A stretch of 40,311 nucleotides of DNA from Alkalibacterium iburiense (GTDB lineage Bacteria; Bacillota; Bacilli; Lactobacillales; Carnobacteriaceae_A). The position numbers were made by a program, and so were the translations under genes. Below, piece after piece: positions 7,506 through 15,741 of this stretch (position 1 is the stretch's first letter; every line of letters starts with the position of its first letter). The notes beneath the pieces are model-generated. The model did not search any database, was not told the DNA's origin, and worked only from the letters and a program-made list of their open reading frames with translations. The stretch spans positions 1-40,311 of the forward strand of contig NZ_BAAACW010000016.1 of NCBI RefSeq assembly GCF_039521845.1. The letters are read 5' to 3'.

Positions 7506-9926
7506 CTATATGAAATCTAATGGCTGATAATCAATGGAAATATAAAGTCCTTTAGCTTGTTCCTTCTGAGTGGATTGCAGCAATTCATGCAGCCTCTGTT
7601 CTAACTCAACTTCCCTTTTATATTTAATCATCACCTGAAAATGATACCGATTATGAGTACGAGCAATGGACCGTGGCGTTGGTCCTAAAACAATAGCTTG
7701 CTTAGATAGCACCGGCTTGATAAATTCTAAATATTCCGCTATTTTTTTCGCGGCTGTCATTTCATTGGTATGACTGACGGATAATTTTATCAAAAAATAA
7801 TAAGGGCTGTATTCACTGAGATGCCTTAAATGCATTTCTCTTTTATAAAAAGCATCATAATCGTGTTTTTTTGCATACTGAATTGCGTAATGTTCTGGAT
7901 TATACGATTGAATGACTACTTCCCCTTTTTTTTCGCCTCGTCCAGATCGTCCACTGACTTGTGTCAACAGCTGGAAAGTCTTTTCTGCTGATCGAAAATC
8001 GGGTAAACCTAAAGAGGTATCTGCATTAATGACACCAACGAGTGTGACATTAGGAAAGTCCAAACCTTTCGCAATCATTTGTGTTCCCAGCAAAATGTCC
8101 GCTTCTCTTTTCTCAAAGGAATGAAAAAGACGTTCATGTGCTCCCTTTTTTCGAGTCGTGTCCACATCCATACGGATAATGCGCGCTGATGGTATAAGAG
8201 CTTGGAGTTCTTCTTCCACCTTTTGAGTTCCCGTTCCATAATACCGAATCGAACGACTCGTACATGATGGACAAATGGATGGTATGCCTTCTTCATGCCC
8301 ACAATAATGACATTTCATCGTTTTAGTGTCCATATGCAAGGTTTGTGAAATATCACAATTAGGACATTCCAATACAAATCCGCAATCTCTGCATAGCACA
8401 AAGGATGAATAGCCTCTTCTGTTCAGCAAAAGGACGGACTGCTCATTTAATGCCAGCCTTTTTTCTAATTCTTCTTTTAATAAAGATGAAAAAGTAGAAT
8501 GGTTTCCCGTTTTCGCCTCTTCTCGCATATCAACTAACCGGACATGAGGAAGAGATTGGTTATTAGCCCGTTTACTTAATTCAAGTAACGTGTAGACCTG
8601 TTTCGTTGCCCGTGCTCTTGATTCCAGAGACGGAGTCGCACTCCCCAAGACGACGGGACATTTATGGTACTGGCCTCTCCATATAGCTACATCTCTTGCA
8701 TGATACTTAGGAAATTCTTCTTGCTTATAGGTGGTTTCATGTTCTTCGTCAATAATAATAATGCCAATATTCTTTAAAGGAGCAAATATACTTGAGCGGG
8801 CCCCAACGACTACCTTGGCTTCTTCTTTTTCAATTTTTCGCCATTCATCATACTTTTCCCCCTCAGACAAACCGCTGTGTAAAACAGCCACATTCTCTCC
8901 AAAACGGCTTTTAAAACGGTGAACCATTTGAGGTGTTAAGGCAATTTCAGGCACAAGCATTAAAGCTCCAAGCCCTTTATCTAATACTTCAGCTATGGCT
9001 TGTAAATACACCTCTGTTTTTCCGCTACCGGTTATTCCTTTCAAGAGAAACACTTCTGAACGTTTATCCTGAATGGCTTGGTTAATCTGATTAAATGCGT
9101 GTGACTGTTCTGCCGTCAAGTCCAACGCAACGGTAGGCTCAAATACCGTGTCAGAAAAAGGATCTCTGTAGACTTCTTTTTCCTCTATTTTACACCAGCC
9201 TTTGTCTACACCTGTATTAATATTCTGAGTAGAAATACTCTGTTCTTTAAAGGTTTCTATCGAGGCCGTTTTTCCTTCTAACTGCTGAAGAAAACTCACG
9301 AGTAATTTTTGTTTCTTTGCATTGGAAGGGAGGTCTTCTATTACTTCTTCATACTGTTCAAAACTCAGCAGGGGTCTGACTATTCTTACTTTTTTACTCG
9401 TTTTCTTATCCGTCACTTCGTATTCAATCTGAACTTTTTCTTCTTTATTCAGTTCAATGAGTTGTTTTAATTTCCCCGACTCTTCCGCTTCATCCCAGCT
9501 TATTTCATTTCGTCCTTTAAAAACGTTCCACAATACATCTTCAGATACTTCATCACTTATGATGAATTTTTTATTGTATTTCGCTCTAAGGACTGCTGGC
9601 AGCATGGTCTGATACATTTTAACTTGAAAGCTAAAAGTTTTGTGTGATAAATCTTTCCCCAACTTAATTAACTCTTCTGTTAAAACAGGTAAAGGATCCA
9701 TCAAACTGGAAATACGTTTCCACTCTATTCCATTATCCATTGGAAATTTTTGAGGTTTTATATCAACGACAAACCCTTGTACTTTTCTTGATCCCTTTCC
9801 AAAAGGCACAACCACTCTCATACCTACGGTTATAATAGGCTCAAGTTCTTCGGGGACAATATAAGTGAAAGGCTTATTTGTTTGCAAAGTAGGAACATCT
9901 ACAATTATTTCAGCAAGTAGAGGCAT
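7506..9926 (-). CDS. priA: Primosomal protein N' (PriA replication-restart helicase)
   Basis: 3'-5' superfamily 2 DNA helicase that reloads the replisome at stalled forks. It has 806 residues: a fork-binding N-terminal domain (about 1-105), a linker region, and a helicase core with Walker A GITGSGKT (297-304) and DEEH (393-396). Paired-cysteine zinc motifs (CRDCG, CPNC, CHYCG, CPSC) sit in the middle of the helicase, and a GRSGRGEKKGEV motif VI follows. The strong GAGGAG site fixes the ATG at 9926. It is 18 bp downstream of coaBC and 15 bp upstream of fmt, all one operon. Confidence 0.97.
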   Translation of the reverse strand: MPLLAEIIVDVPTLQTNKPFTYIVPEELEPIITVGMRVVVPFGKGSRKVQGFVVDIKPQKFPMDNGIEWKRISSLMDPLPVLTEELIKLGKDLSHKTFSFQVKMYQTMLPAVLRAKYNKKFIISDEVSEDVLWNVFKGRNEISWDEAEESGKLKQLIELNKEEKVQIEYEVTDKKTSKKVRIVRPLLSFEQYEEVIEDLPSNAKKQKLLVSFLQQLEGKTASIETFKEQSISTQNINTGVDKGWCKIEEKEVYRDPFSDTVFEPTVALDLTAEQSHAFNQINQAIQDKRSEVFLLKGITGSGKTEVYLQAIAEVLDKGLGALMLVPEIALTPQMVHRFKSRFGENVAVLHSGLSEGEKYDEWRKIEKEEAKVVVGARSSIFAPLKNIGIIIIDEEHETTYKQEEFPKYHARDVAIWRGQYHKCPVVLGSATPSLESRARATKQVYTLLELSKRANNQSLPHVRLVDMREEAKTGNHSTFSSLLKEELEKRLALNEQSVLLLNRRGYSSFVLCRDCGFVLECPNCDISQTLHMDTKTMKCHYCGHEEGIPSICPSCTSRSIRYYGTGTQKVEEELQALIPSARIIRMDVDTTRKKGAHERLFHSFEKREADILLGTQMIAKGLDFPNVTLVGVINADTSLGLPDFRSAEKTFQLLTQVSGRSGRGEKKGEVVIQSYNPEHYAIQYAKKHDYDAFYKREMHLRHLSEYSPYYFLIKLSVSHTNEMTAAKKIAEYLEFIKPVLSKQAIVLGPTPRSIARTHNRYHFQVMIKYKREVELEQRLHELLQSTQKEQAKGLYISIDYQPLDFI

Positions 9927-9944
9927 ATACTCTCTCCTCTCACA

Positions 9945-11150
9945 TCAATTATTTTTAAAAAAATCTACTATCCATGAAACAATATCATCTGCAATTTCAG
10001 TTTTTTTCTTTAGTCTAATCGGGATAGGTTCTGATGTATGTGTAATAAAGGTTACTTCATTGTTGTCCACATTAAATCCTCTATCCTTTTGCCCTACATC
10101 ATTAGCGACAATCATATCTGCATTTTTTTCTTTTAACTTGGATTGAGCATATTCAATGATGTGTTCCGTTTCTGCGGCAAAACCGACGAGACATTGGTCT
10201 GCTCGTTTCCGACTTCCCATATCTTTTAGTATGTCTGGATTTTTTTCGAACTCTAAAGACAAACTGTCTGTCTTTTTCATTTTGTTCTCAGCAACCGTTT
10301 TAGGCGTGTAGTCCGAAACTGCAGCAGACATAATGAGGGAATCTGCCGTCTCAAAGTGTTCTAGTACGGCTTGATGCATCTCTTTAGCCGATTCAACTGC
10401 CACCTTCTGAATTCTATCAGGAACGGGTATTGAACTAGCTGTAATTAACACAACATCTGCACCTTTATTCCAGGCGGCTTCTGCTATGGCATGTCCTGTT
10501 TTTCCTGATGAATCATTTGTAATATAACGAACTGGGTCTATACGCTCTTTTGTTCCTCCAGCTGTGACAATGACTTTCTTCCCTTTTAAAGGTAAATCGG
10601 TTATGTGATTCCTCATAAACCCTTCAAATTCTTCTATGATTCTTTCTTTTTCAGGAAAGCGTCCTTTTCCAGAGTAGCCTTCTGCAAGAAAACCCGTATC
10701 GGGTTCCATCATATAGATGTCTCTCTTGGTTAGTAAATCTCTATTTTCTTTCGTTACTTGATTATCATACATATGTGTGTTCATTGCAGGTATAGCAAAT
10801 ATAGGAGACCGAGTCGCTAGTAAGGCGGAAGTGACAAAATTGTCTGCTAGGCCGTGAGCTAGTTTAGCTAATGTATTTGCGGTCAATGGAGCAATTAAAG
10901 AAAAATCTGCCCAGTCAGCAAAATGGATGTGATTGACGACACGTGGGTTATCCTCCATAAATGTATCGATGTAAACCTGATGCTTGCTTAAGACTTGAAA
11001 TGTTAAAGGCGAAACAAATTCTGCAGCAGATTCCGTCATAGCTACTCTGACTTCTGCTCCATTTTTAATGAATTCTCTCATTAAATCAACGACTTTATAT
11101 ACAGCAATGCCTCCTGTTACATACAGGGCAATCTTTTTACCTTTTAACAT
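9945..11150 (-). CDS. coaBC: Bifunctional phosphopantothenoylcysteine decarboxylase / phosphopantothenate-cysteine ligase
   Basis: Performs two successive steps of coenzyme A synthesis. Of 401 residues, about 1-175 form the flavin-dependent CoaC half, with VTGGIAVYK, active-site His (H74 in NHIHFADW) and PAMN (121-124, N124). Residues from about 190 form the CoaB half, with TAGGTKERIDPVRYI, K-rich AENKMKK and ANDVG. One departure: the substrate-clamp motif usually written LACG reads LAEG here (155-158), so the cysteine that completes the reduction in the E. coli enzyme is Glu157. This may be lineage-specific. It is the first gene of the operon running to thiN and is separated from rpoZ by a terminator. 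Confidence 0.95.
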   Translation of the reverse strand: MLKGKKIALYVTGGIAVYKVVDLMREFIKNGAEVRVAMTESAAEFVSPLTFQVLSKHQVYIDTFMEDNPRVVNHIHFADWADFSLIAPLTANTLAKLAHGLADNFVTSALLATRSPIFAIPAMNTHMYDNQVTKENRDLLTKRDIYMMEPDTGFLAEGYSGKGRFPEKERIIEEFEGFMRNHITDLPLKGKKVIVTAGGTKERIDPVRYITNDSSGKTGHAIAEAAWNKGADVVLITASSIPVPDRIQKVAVESAKEMHQAVLEHFETADSLIMSAAVSDYTPKTVAENKMKKTDSLSLEFEKNPDILKDMGSRKRADQCLVGFAAETEHIIEYAQSKLKEKNADMIVANDVGQKDRGFNVDNNEVTFITHTSEPIPIRLKKKTEIADDIVSWIVDFFKNN

Positions 11151-11241
11151 AAATTCCCTCCTAAACTTTCACTCATCTATTTTACCAATAAATTCTTCGT
11201 GTGTCTGTATGTTTAAAGATTCCTTCAATATAAATCACTAG

Positions 11242-11295
11242 AAAAAACCTCTGATCGTTACTACCTAAACGAGAGATAGTAATGGAACAGAGGTT
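11242..11295 (-). terminator. Rho-independent terminator of gmk-rpoZ
   Basis: On the minus strand, 12 bases after the rpoZ stop, an 8-bp stem (AACCTCTG/CAGAGGTT, 11246-11253 with 11288-11295) encloses a second 6-bp stem (TTACTA/TAGTAA, 11258-11263 with 11277-11282). Six T follow. It separates gmk-rpoZ from the coaBC operon. No strong consensus promoter was found in the remaining 90 bases before coaBC. Confidence 0.85.
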
Positions 11296-11307
11296 GTCTA
11301 TTTTCTA

Positions 11308-11517
11308 TTAGTTGATACTGTTCGGGTCTAAAACGAGGTCCCCAGATTTGATTTCTTCTAAGGCTTTCCCTACATTCTTATTGCTTTCATAATTTTCCAT
11401 CATTTCAGATTCTTCATTTCCATGGAGTTCTTTAGCTCGTTTAGCAGCCAATATTACCAATGAATACTTAGAATCAATCTTTTTTAATAAATCGTCCTGT
11501 GAAGGATATAATAACAT
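11308..11517 (-). CDS. rpoZ: RNA polymerase omega subunit
   Basis: Small subunit that helps assemble and stabilise RNA polymerase by wrapping the beta-prime C-terminus. At 69 residues it has the Firmicutes omega length, with the core LLKKIDSKYSLVILAAKRAK and a C-terminal GKALEEIKSGDL typical of the family. Its ATG directly abuts the gmk stop codon (no spacer), with the ribosome-binding site inside the end of gmk. A hairpin terminator follows 12 bases after its stop. The gmk-rpoZ pairing is conserved in Firmicutes and in enterobacteria, and links nucleotide supply and (p)ppGpp-related genes. Confidence 0.96.
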   Translation of the reverse strand: MLLYPSQDDLLKKIDSKYSLVILAAKRAKELHGNEESEMMENYESNKNVGKALEEIKSGDLVLDPNSIN

Positions 11518-12135
11518 TTATTCCATCTCCTCAATAATCTCTGTAAAGTCTTTAAGGTTGCGTACTACTTTCAAATGTTCACTCTCAATAATGTTACGTA
11601 TTTTTCGAGCAGCATTTACAACGGTATCGTTTTGAACCACGTAATCATAATATTGAATCAATTTCAATTCTTCAACAGCTTTTTTCATTCGCTTCTGAAT
11701 CATTTCATCACTATCGGTTCCTCGATTGACGATACGACTTTCAAGTTCATCTAAGTTTGGGGGAGACAAGAAAATAAAAATAGCTTCTGGCATTTTTCCT
11801 CTTACTTTCAATGCACCCTGTACTTCAATTTCCAAAAACACATCTCTACCGGAGTCTAAGGTCTTGTTCACGTAATCTAAAGGCGTCCCGTAGTAATTGC
11901 CTACATACTCTGCGTATTCCAGCAGACCGCCTTCTTCAATGAGTTTTTCAAATTCTTCTTTAGTTCGAAAGAAATAGTCAACCCCTTCTTTCTCACCTTC
12001 CCGTTTTTTTCGAGTAGTCATCGAAATTGAATAGTCAAAATCATTTGAATAATTGTCAAATATAGCTTTTCTTACCGTTCCTTTACCGACTCCCGAAGGT
12101 CCAGATAATACTATTAGTAATCCTCTATCTTTCAT
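11518..12135 (-). CDS. gmk: Guanylate kinase
   Basis: Phosphorylates GMP to GDP with ATP in the cytoplasm; essential for GTP supply and, in Firmicutes, a target of (p)ppGpp. The 205 residues show the P-loop GPSGVGKG (12-19), the GMP-binding STTRKKREGE-like segment, GVDYFF and the EIEVQGA motif. The ATG at 12135 has a GGGAAG site. It is preceded by a likely extended -10 promoter (12179-12207) and runs directly into rpoZ. The gene upstream is a patatin-like lipase rather than the usual yloC-remA pair. Confidence 0.97.
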   Translation of the reverse strand: MKDRGLLIVLSGPSGVGKGTVRKAIFDNYSNDFDYSISMTTRKKREGEKEGVDYFFRTKEEFEKLIEEGGLLEYAEYVGNYYGTPLDYVNKTLDSGRDVFLEIEVQGALKVRGKMPEAIFIFLSPPNLDELESRIVNRGTDSDEMIQKRMKKAVEELKLIQYYDYVVQNDTVVNAARKIRNIIESEHLKVVRNLKDFTEIIEEME

Positions 12136-12178
12136 CTGTACTTCCTTCCCAACATTTACTCTTTAAGACTTATCCTCT

Positions 12179-12207
12179 ATTTTATCATATTCACGTGGAA
12201 AAATGAA
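12179..12207 (-). promoter_or_regulatory. Candidate promoter of gmk-rpoZ
   Basis: Read on the minus strand, an extended -10 (TGATAAAAT; TAAAAT at 12179-12184) lies 17 bases after a weak -35 TTCATT (12202-12207). It begins 43 bases upstream of the gmk ATG. The extended TG makes up for the poor -35. Prediction only. Confidence 0.5.
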
Positions 12208-12227
12208 CCAAAATTTAAGCTATCCCT

Positions 12228-13589
12228 TTAATTATCCATTTCTCGGAGATATTTACAATATAAAGCAATGATAAAGGGATAAGGCTTCGCTTTAATAAGT
12301 AAGTGATATAAAGGATTGTCCCAGTTGATTGTTGGGTCTTCCAATCTTTCCAGTATCTGAGCTACTAATTTTCGATTAGACAAAAGAGGCAACCTTTCAA
12401 TAAATTCTTCTGACCACTCTCTTCCGCTTAATATGAATGCCGGTTGAAATTCCTTAATTGGTTGCTTTCTTTCCTTTTCCAGCAATCTTTCAACTCTATA
12501 TACTATCTCATTTTGAAAATCTTCTATAAGGTACCTTTTTTCTGGCAGTATATTTAATAATTTTCCGGTTAGCTCCATCAAAGCAAGAGATAACGTATCG
12601 GCTTCCACATTCTGTTCCCATCTTTTAGACATTTCTTTTAATAGAGACAACTGTTTACGTTCTTCTTTAATGTAATGGTACAGTTGAGACGTTCGCTTTC
12701 CTCTTAAAAAGGAGTCTACAGCGACTAGTAATCGGTTGTTTTCTTCCATAACCTCTTTTTGTAAAAAGGTATACCACAATCCGCCATACTGCTCTGGACA
12801 GGCTAATTTAATCGTTTCATCGTATCCCAAACGAATATTTATTTCCGCTCTTTTTTTATCAAAGAGTAACATGTCCCCTAGGGGCCATTTAGTACGAATC
12901 CATAGATGATCATGGTCTTTTAACCTCTTGTCATATTTGACTATACCCGGTCCTTTGATATCGACGATAATGAGCTGGTCTAGTTTTTTATCTAAAACCA
13001 TAGAGATGGGAATATTATTGGCATATCCTCCGTCAATATAGGGAGTTTGATCAATTATCGTTTTCGGCATCGCTGGATATAAGGAGGCACTAGCTAGAAG
13101 ATAATCATTCAATCTCCCTTTTTCAATATCCGATAAATACAAGTATTCTATTTCTCTCGTCTTTAAATTCGTTGTAGATAGACCTATTGACAGATTGCTT
13201 TCTCTCAACTTTTCTTCATCGTCAATATACTTGTCTATCATATTTTTTAAAGGGTCAGAACTGATTCCTTTATCGCGGATTACTTTTATAAGAAATCCCG
13301 TCAGTGTTTTCCGGTAGTCATTAAAGCTCTCAATCTCTAATGGAATAGTGTAATCCAGTACATTGTCTGTTTCAATTTCCTTCCACATGTTCTCTGCCTC
13401 TTGAACATCTCCCATGGCATATAAAACAGCATTTAATGCGCCCACTGAAGTTCCTGCTACGACGGTAGGTTTGTAAACTAATTCATCTAATGCTTTCCAT
13501 ACACCAATTTCAAAGGCGCCTCTCGCCCCTCCGCCACCAAAAACGAGGCCTCTTTTTTGATTCTTTTTATTGAAGAACGCTTCTCCCAA
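12228..13589 (-). CDS. Patatin-like phospholipase family protein
   Basis: Predicted lipid acyl hydrolase with a Ser-Asp dyad. The 453 residues show the oxyanion loop GGGGARG (18-24), nucleophile elbow GTSVG (46-50, S48) and catalytic acid in DGG (D186), so the active site is intact. The C-terminal 250 residues carry no motif I recognise and include a basic, helix-rich region, so substrate and location are unknown; no signal peptide or membrane segment is evident. Translation probably starts at TTG (13587-13589) behind a strong GGAGG. It sits alone between the V-ATPase terminator and the gmk promoter, with its own candidate promoter, so it is probably monocistronic or reads through into gmk, since no terminator follows it. 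Confidence 0.88.
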   Translation of the reverse strand: MGEAFFNKKNQKRGLVFGGGGARGAFEIGVWKALDELVYKPTVVAGTSVGALNAVLYAMGDVQEAENMWKEIETDNVLDYTIPLEIESFNDYRKTLTGFLIKVIRDKGISSDPLKNMIDKYIDDEEKLRESNLSIGLSTTNLKTREIEYLYLSDIEKGRLNDYLLASASLYPAMPKTIIDQTPYIDGGYANNIPISMVLDKKLDQLIIVDIKGPGIVKYDKRLKDHDHLWIRTKWPLGDMLLFDKKRAEINIRLGYDETIKLACPEQYGGLWYTFLQKEVMEENNRLLVAVDSFLRGKRTSQLYHYIKEERKQLSLLKEMSKRWEQNVEADTLSLALMELTGKLLNILPEKRYLIEDFQNEIVYRVERLLEKERKQPIKEFQPAFILSGREWSEEFIERLPLLSNRKLVAQILERLEDPTINWDNPLYHLLIKAKPYPFIIALYCKYLREMDN

Positions 13590-13620
13590 TCCTGCACCTC
13601 CATTATTTCGATTTAGAATA

Positions 13621-13647
13621 AGTATACCGTTAAATCTTGTCTGTTAA
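13621..13647 (-). promoter_or_regulatory. Candidate promoter of the patatin-like gene
   Basis: The minus strand reads TTAACA (13642-13647) and TATACT (13621-13626), good matches to both consensus boxes, but the spacer is 15 bases, shorter than the ideal 17. The likely transcription start is about 25 bases before the TTG start codon. It lies immediately after the V-ATPase terminator. Confidence 0.4.
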
Positions 13648-13663
13648 AAGAATTTGCCTTTTA

Positions 13664-13720
13664 CAAAAAAACAGAGGACTACCCATTAAGAGATACTCTC
13701 TTTCTTGGATAAGTCCACTG
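13664..13720 (-). terminator. Terminator of the V-ATPase operon
   Basis: Four bases after the ntpD stop, the minus strand folds into a long interrupted hairpin. The outer arms CAG-x-GGACT and AGTCC-x-CTG (13672-13680 with 13712-13720) enclose a CC/GG pair and an inner AGAGA/TCTCT stem, and seven T follow. This closes the ntp operon before the patatin gene. Confidence 0.85.
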
Positions 13721-13723
13721 TAT

Positions 13724-14359
13724 TTAATCTTGACCCATATCTTTAACTTTCATTAAACGTGTGATGGCTGCTCGTTCGCTCTCATCTAATTTCATTTGAA
13801 TGAAGTATATCGTCTCTTCTAATTGAGGAATGGTTCGATATTCCAAAGCGTTTACTCTCCGCCTTGTTTTCTCGATTTCATCAGCCATTAATTGACAGGT
13901 TTTTTCAATCTCTGCCAGTTCAAGCATTTGCGGCATTACTTCAACAAGGTAGGCAAATGTAAGATCCAATTCTCCGTTAGAATTCAAATACCCATAGTTT
14001 AATTCTGTTGCATCTTCTACAGGTTGGTCATATTTGAAATTCATTTGAGGAACGCGAACACTCATAATGTTTTTTCTGTCAATATTTAAAGTTACACTGT
14101 TAGTAGGTACAGCCATTAATTCTTCAATATAATTTTCATGTAAAAGGGACTTAGCCATTGCAAAAGACTGCATGGCTTTTTCTAACTTTTCTTCCACTTT
14201 TATTCTGAGTTCATTATTTTTACGAATCATTTCAATAAACTGACGCATTAATTCGTCTTGCTTATCTTTTAATAGCTTATGACCTCTAGTAGCCAATTGT
14301 AATCTATCTTTAAGGTTAGATAGTTCCATACGAGTGGGGTTGACATTTAACTTAGCCAT
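13724..14359 (-). CDS. ntpD: V-type ATPase central stalk subunit D
   Basis: Coiled-coil axle of the V-ATPase that turns inside the A3B3 ring and passes rotation to the membrane ring. It is 211 residues with the family start LNVNPTRMELSNLKDRL, long helices at both ends and a short beta hairpin in the middle; the C-terminus RVNALEYRTIPQLEETI is characteristic. It begins 6 bp after ntpB and is the last gene of the operon, followed by the terminator. The small ntpH and the potassium-transport gene ntpJ that follow ntpD in E. hirae are absent. Confidence 0.96.
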   Translation of the reverse strand: MAKLNVNPTRMELSNLKDRLQLATRGHKLLKDKQDELMRQFIEMIRKNNELRIKVEEKLEKAMQSFAMAKSLLHENYIEELMAVPTNSVTLNIDRKNIMSVRVPQMNFKYDQPVEDATELNYGYLNSNGELDLTFAYLVEVMPQMLELAEIEKTCQLMADEIEKTRRRVNALEYRTIPQLEETIYFIQMKLDESERAAITRLMKVKDMGQD

Positions 14360-14364
14360 CTACC

Positions 14365-15741
14365 TCACTCTCCCTTTGGCAAATATTTGTCTAACATGTC
14401 ATCTTTAATACGTTTCAATTCAGGACGTGGAAGAACTTTCAGTAAGTCCCATCCTAAATCAAGGGTTTCTACGATACTACGGTTCGTGTAATTTCCTTGG
14501 TTTACGTACTCTTTTTCGAATTTATTCGTAAACTCCACATATTTTTTATCTGTCTCTGAAAGAGCCGCTTCACCTAATACGGCAGACAATTCTTTGGCTT
14601 CTTTCCCTTGAGCATAAGCCGAGAACATCTGGTTCATAGTAGGGGCATGGTCTTCTCTCGTCTTGCCTTCACCAGTTCCTTTGTCTTTCAAACGGGAAAG
14701 TGACGGCAGAACATCTATCGGCGGTTGGAACCCTTGGTTATAGAGTTCACGGGATAGAATAATCTGTCCTTCAGTGATATACCCTGTTAAGTCAGGAATC
14801 GGGTGAGTAATATCATCTTCTGGCATCGTTAAAATAGGAATCTGCGTAACCGATCCTTTAGAGCCCGCTAATCTTCCGGCACGTTCATACAAGGTGGCCA
14901 GGTTGGTATATAAGTATCCTGGATACCCTCTACGTCCTGGGACTTCACGACGTGCAGCTGAAATCTCACGAAGAGCTTCTGCATAGAGAGTCATGTCAGT
15001 CATGATAACCAGAACATGCATGTCTTTTTCAAAAGCTAAATACTCAGCTGCTGTCAAAGCCATACGCGGTGTAGCAATACGTTCAATAGCAGGATCATCT
15101 GCTAAGTTGATAAAGACAACCGAACGGTCAATGGCCCCTGTTTTACGGAAGTCATTCATAAAGAATTCTGCTTCTTCATAAGTGATTCCAATGGCTGCAA
15201 AGACTACCGCGAACTTCTCATCTGCGCCGGTAACAGTAGCTTGACGCGCAATTTGAGCAGCTAAATCTTTATGAGGCAGACCAGAACCAGAAAACACAGG
15301 TAATTTCTGTCCACGGACAAGGGTATTCAAATGGTCGATAGTGGAGATACCTGTTTGAATAAACTCATCCGGGTATTCACGGGCTATCGGATTGATAGCT
15401 TGACCGTTAATATCTAAACTTTTTTCTGGAATTAAATCCGGTCCGTCATCATTTACTCGACCCATTCCATCAAATGTACGGCCTATCATGTCTTCCGATA
15501 CATCTAGGGATAAAGGTTTTCCTAAGAAACGAACTTTTGTATCTTTTAAGTTGATACCCGATGAACCTTCGAACAACTGAACAACAGCTTTATCGCCATT
15601 TATTTCAAGGACTTGTCCACGACGTCGTTCCCCGTTCTGCATTTCTACATCGACTAACTCGTCATATTTGACTCCTTCGACACCTTGAACGGTCATTAAA
15701 GGACCAACGACTTCGGAAACTGTTTTATACTCTTTAAGCAT
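14365..15741 (-). CDS. ntpB: V-type ATPase non-catalytic subunit B
   Basis: Forms the A3B3 hexamer with NtpA and contributes residues to the nucleotide site. It has 458 residues, as usual. The expected P-loop position reads SGSGLPHKDLAAQI, lacking the GxxxxGKT motif, which is the hallmark of the B subunit. EVPGRRGYPGYLYTNLATLYERAGR is present in two parts. Its ATG overlaps the ntpA stop by 8 bp, so the two partners are translationally coupled in equal amounts; ntpD follows after 5 bases. Confidence 0.97.
   Translation of the reverse strand: MLKEYKTVSEVVGPLMTVQGVEGVKYDELVDVEMQNGERRRGQVLEINGDKAVVQLFEGSSGINLKDTKVRFLGKPLSLDVSEDMIGRTFDGMGRVNDDGPDLIPEKSLDINGQAINPIAREYPDEFIQTGISTIDHLNTLVRGQKLPVFSGSGLPHKDLAAQIARQATVTGADEKFAVVFAAIGITYEEAEFFMNDFRKTGAIDRSVVFINLADDPAIERIATPRMALTAAEYLAFEKDMHVLVIMTDMTLYAEALREISAARREVPGRRGYPGYLYTNLATLYERAGRLAGSKGSVTQIPILTMPEDDITHPIPDLTGYITEGQIILSRELYNQGFQPPIDVLPSLSRLKDKGTGEGKTREDHAPTMNQMFSAYAQGKEAKELSAVLGEAALSETDKKYVEFTNKFEKEYVNQGNYTNRSIVETLDLGWDLLKVLPRPELKRIKDDMLDKYLPKGE

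Noticed and set aside
8075..8302. A 75-codon minus-strand frame within priA
   Set aside because: It overlaps the zinc-binding part of priA in another frame and shows no domain.
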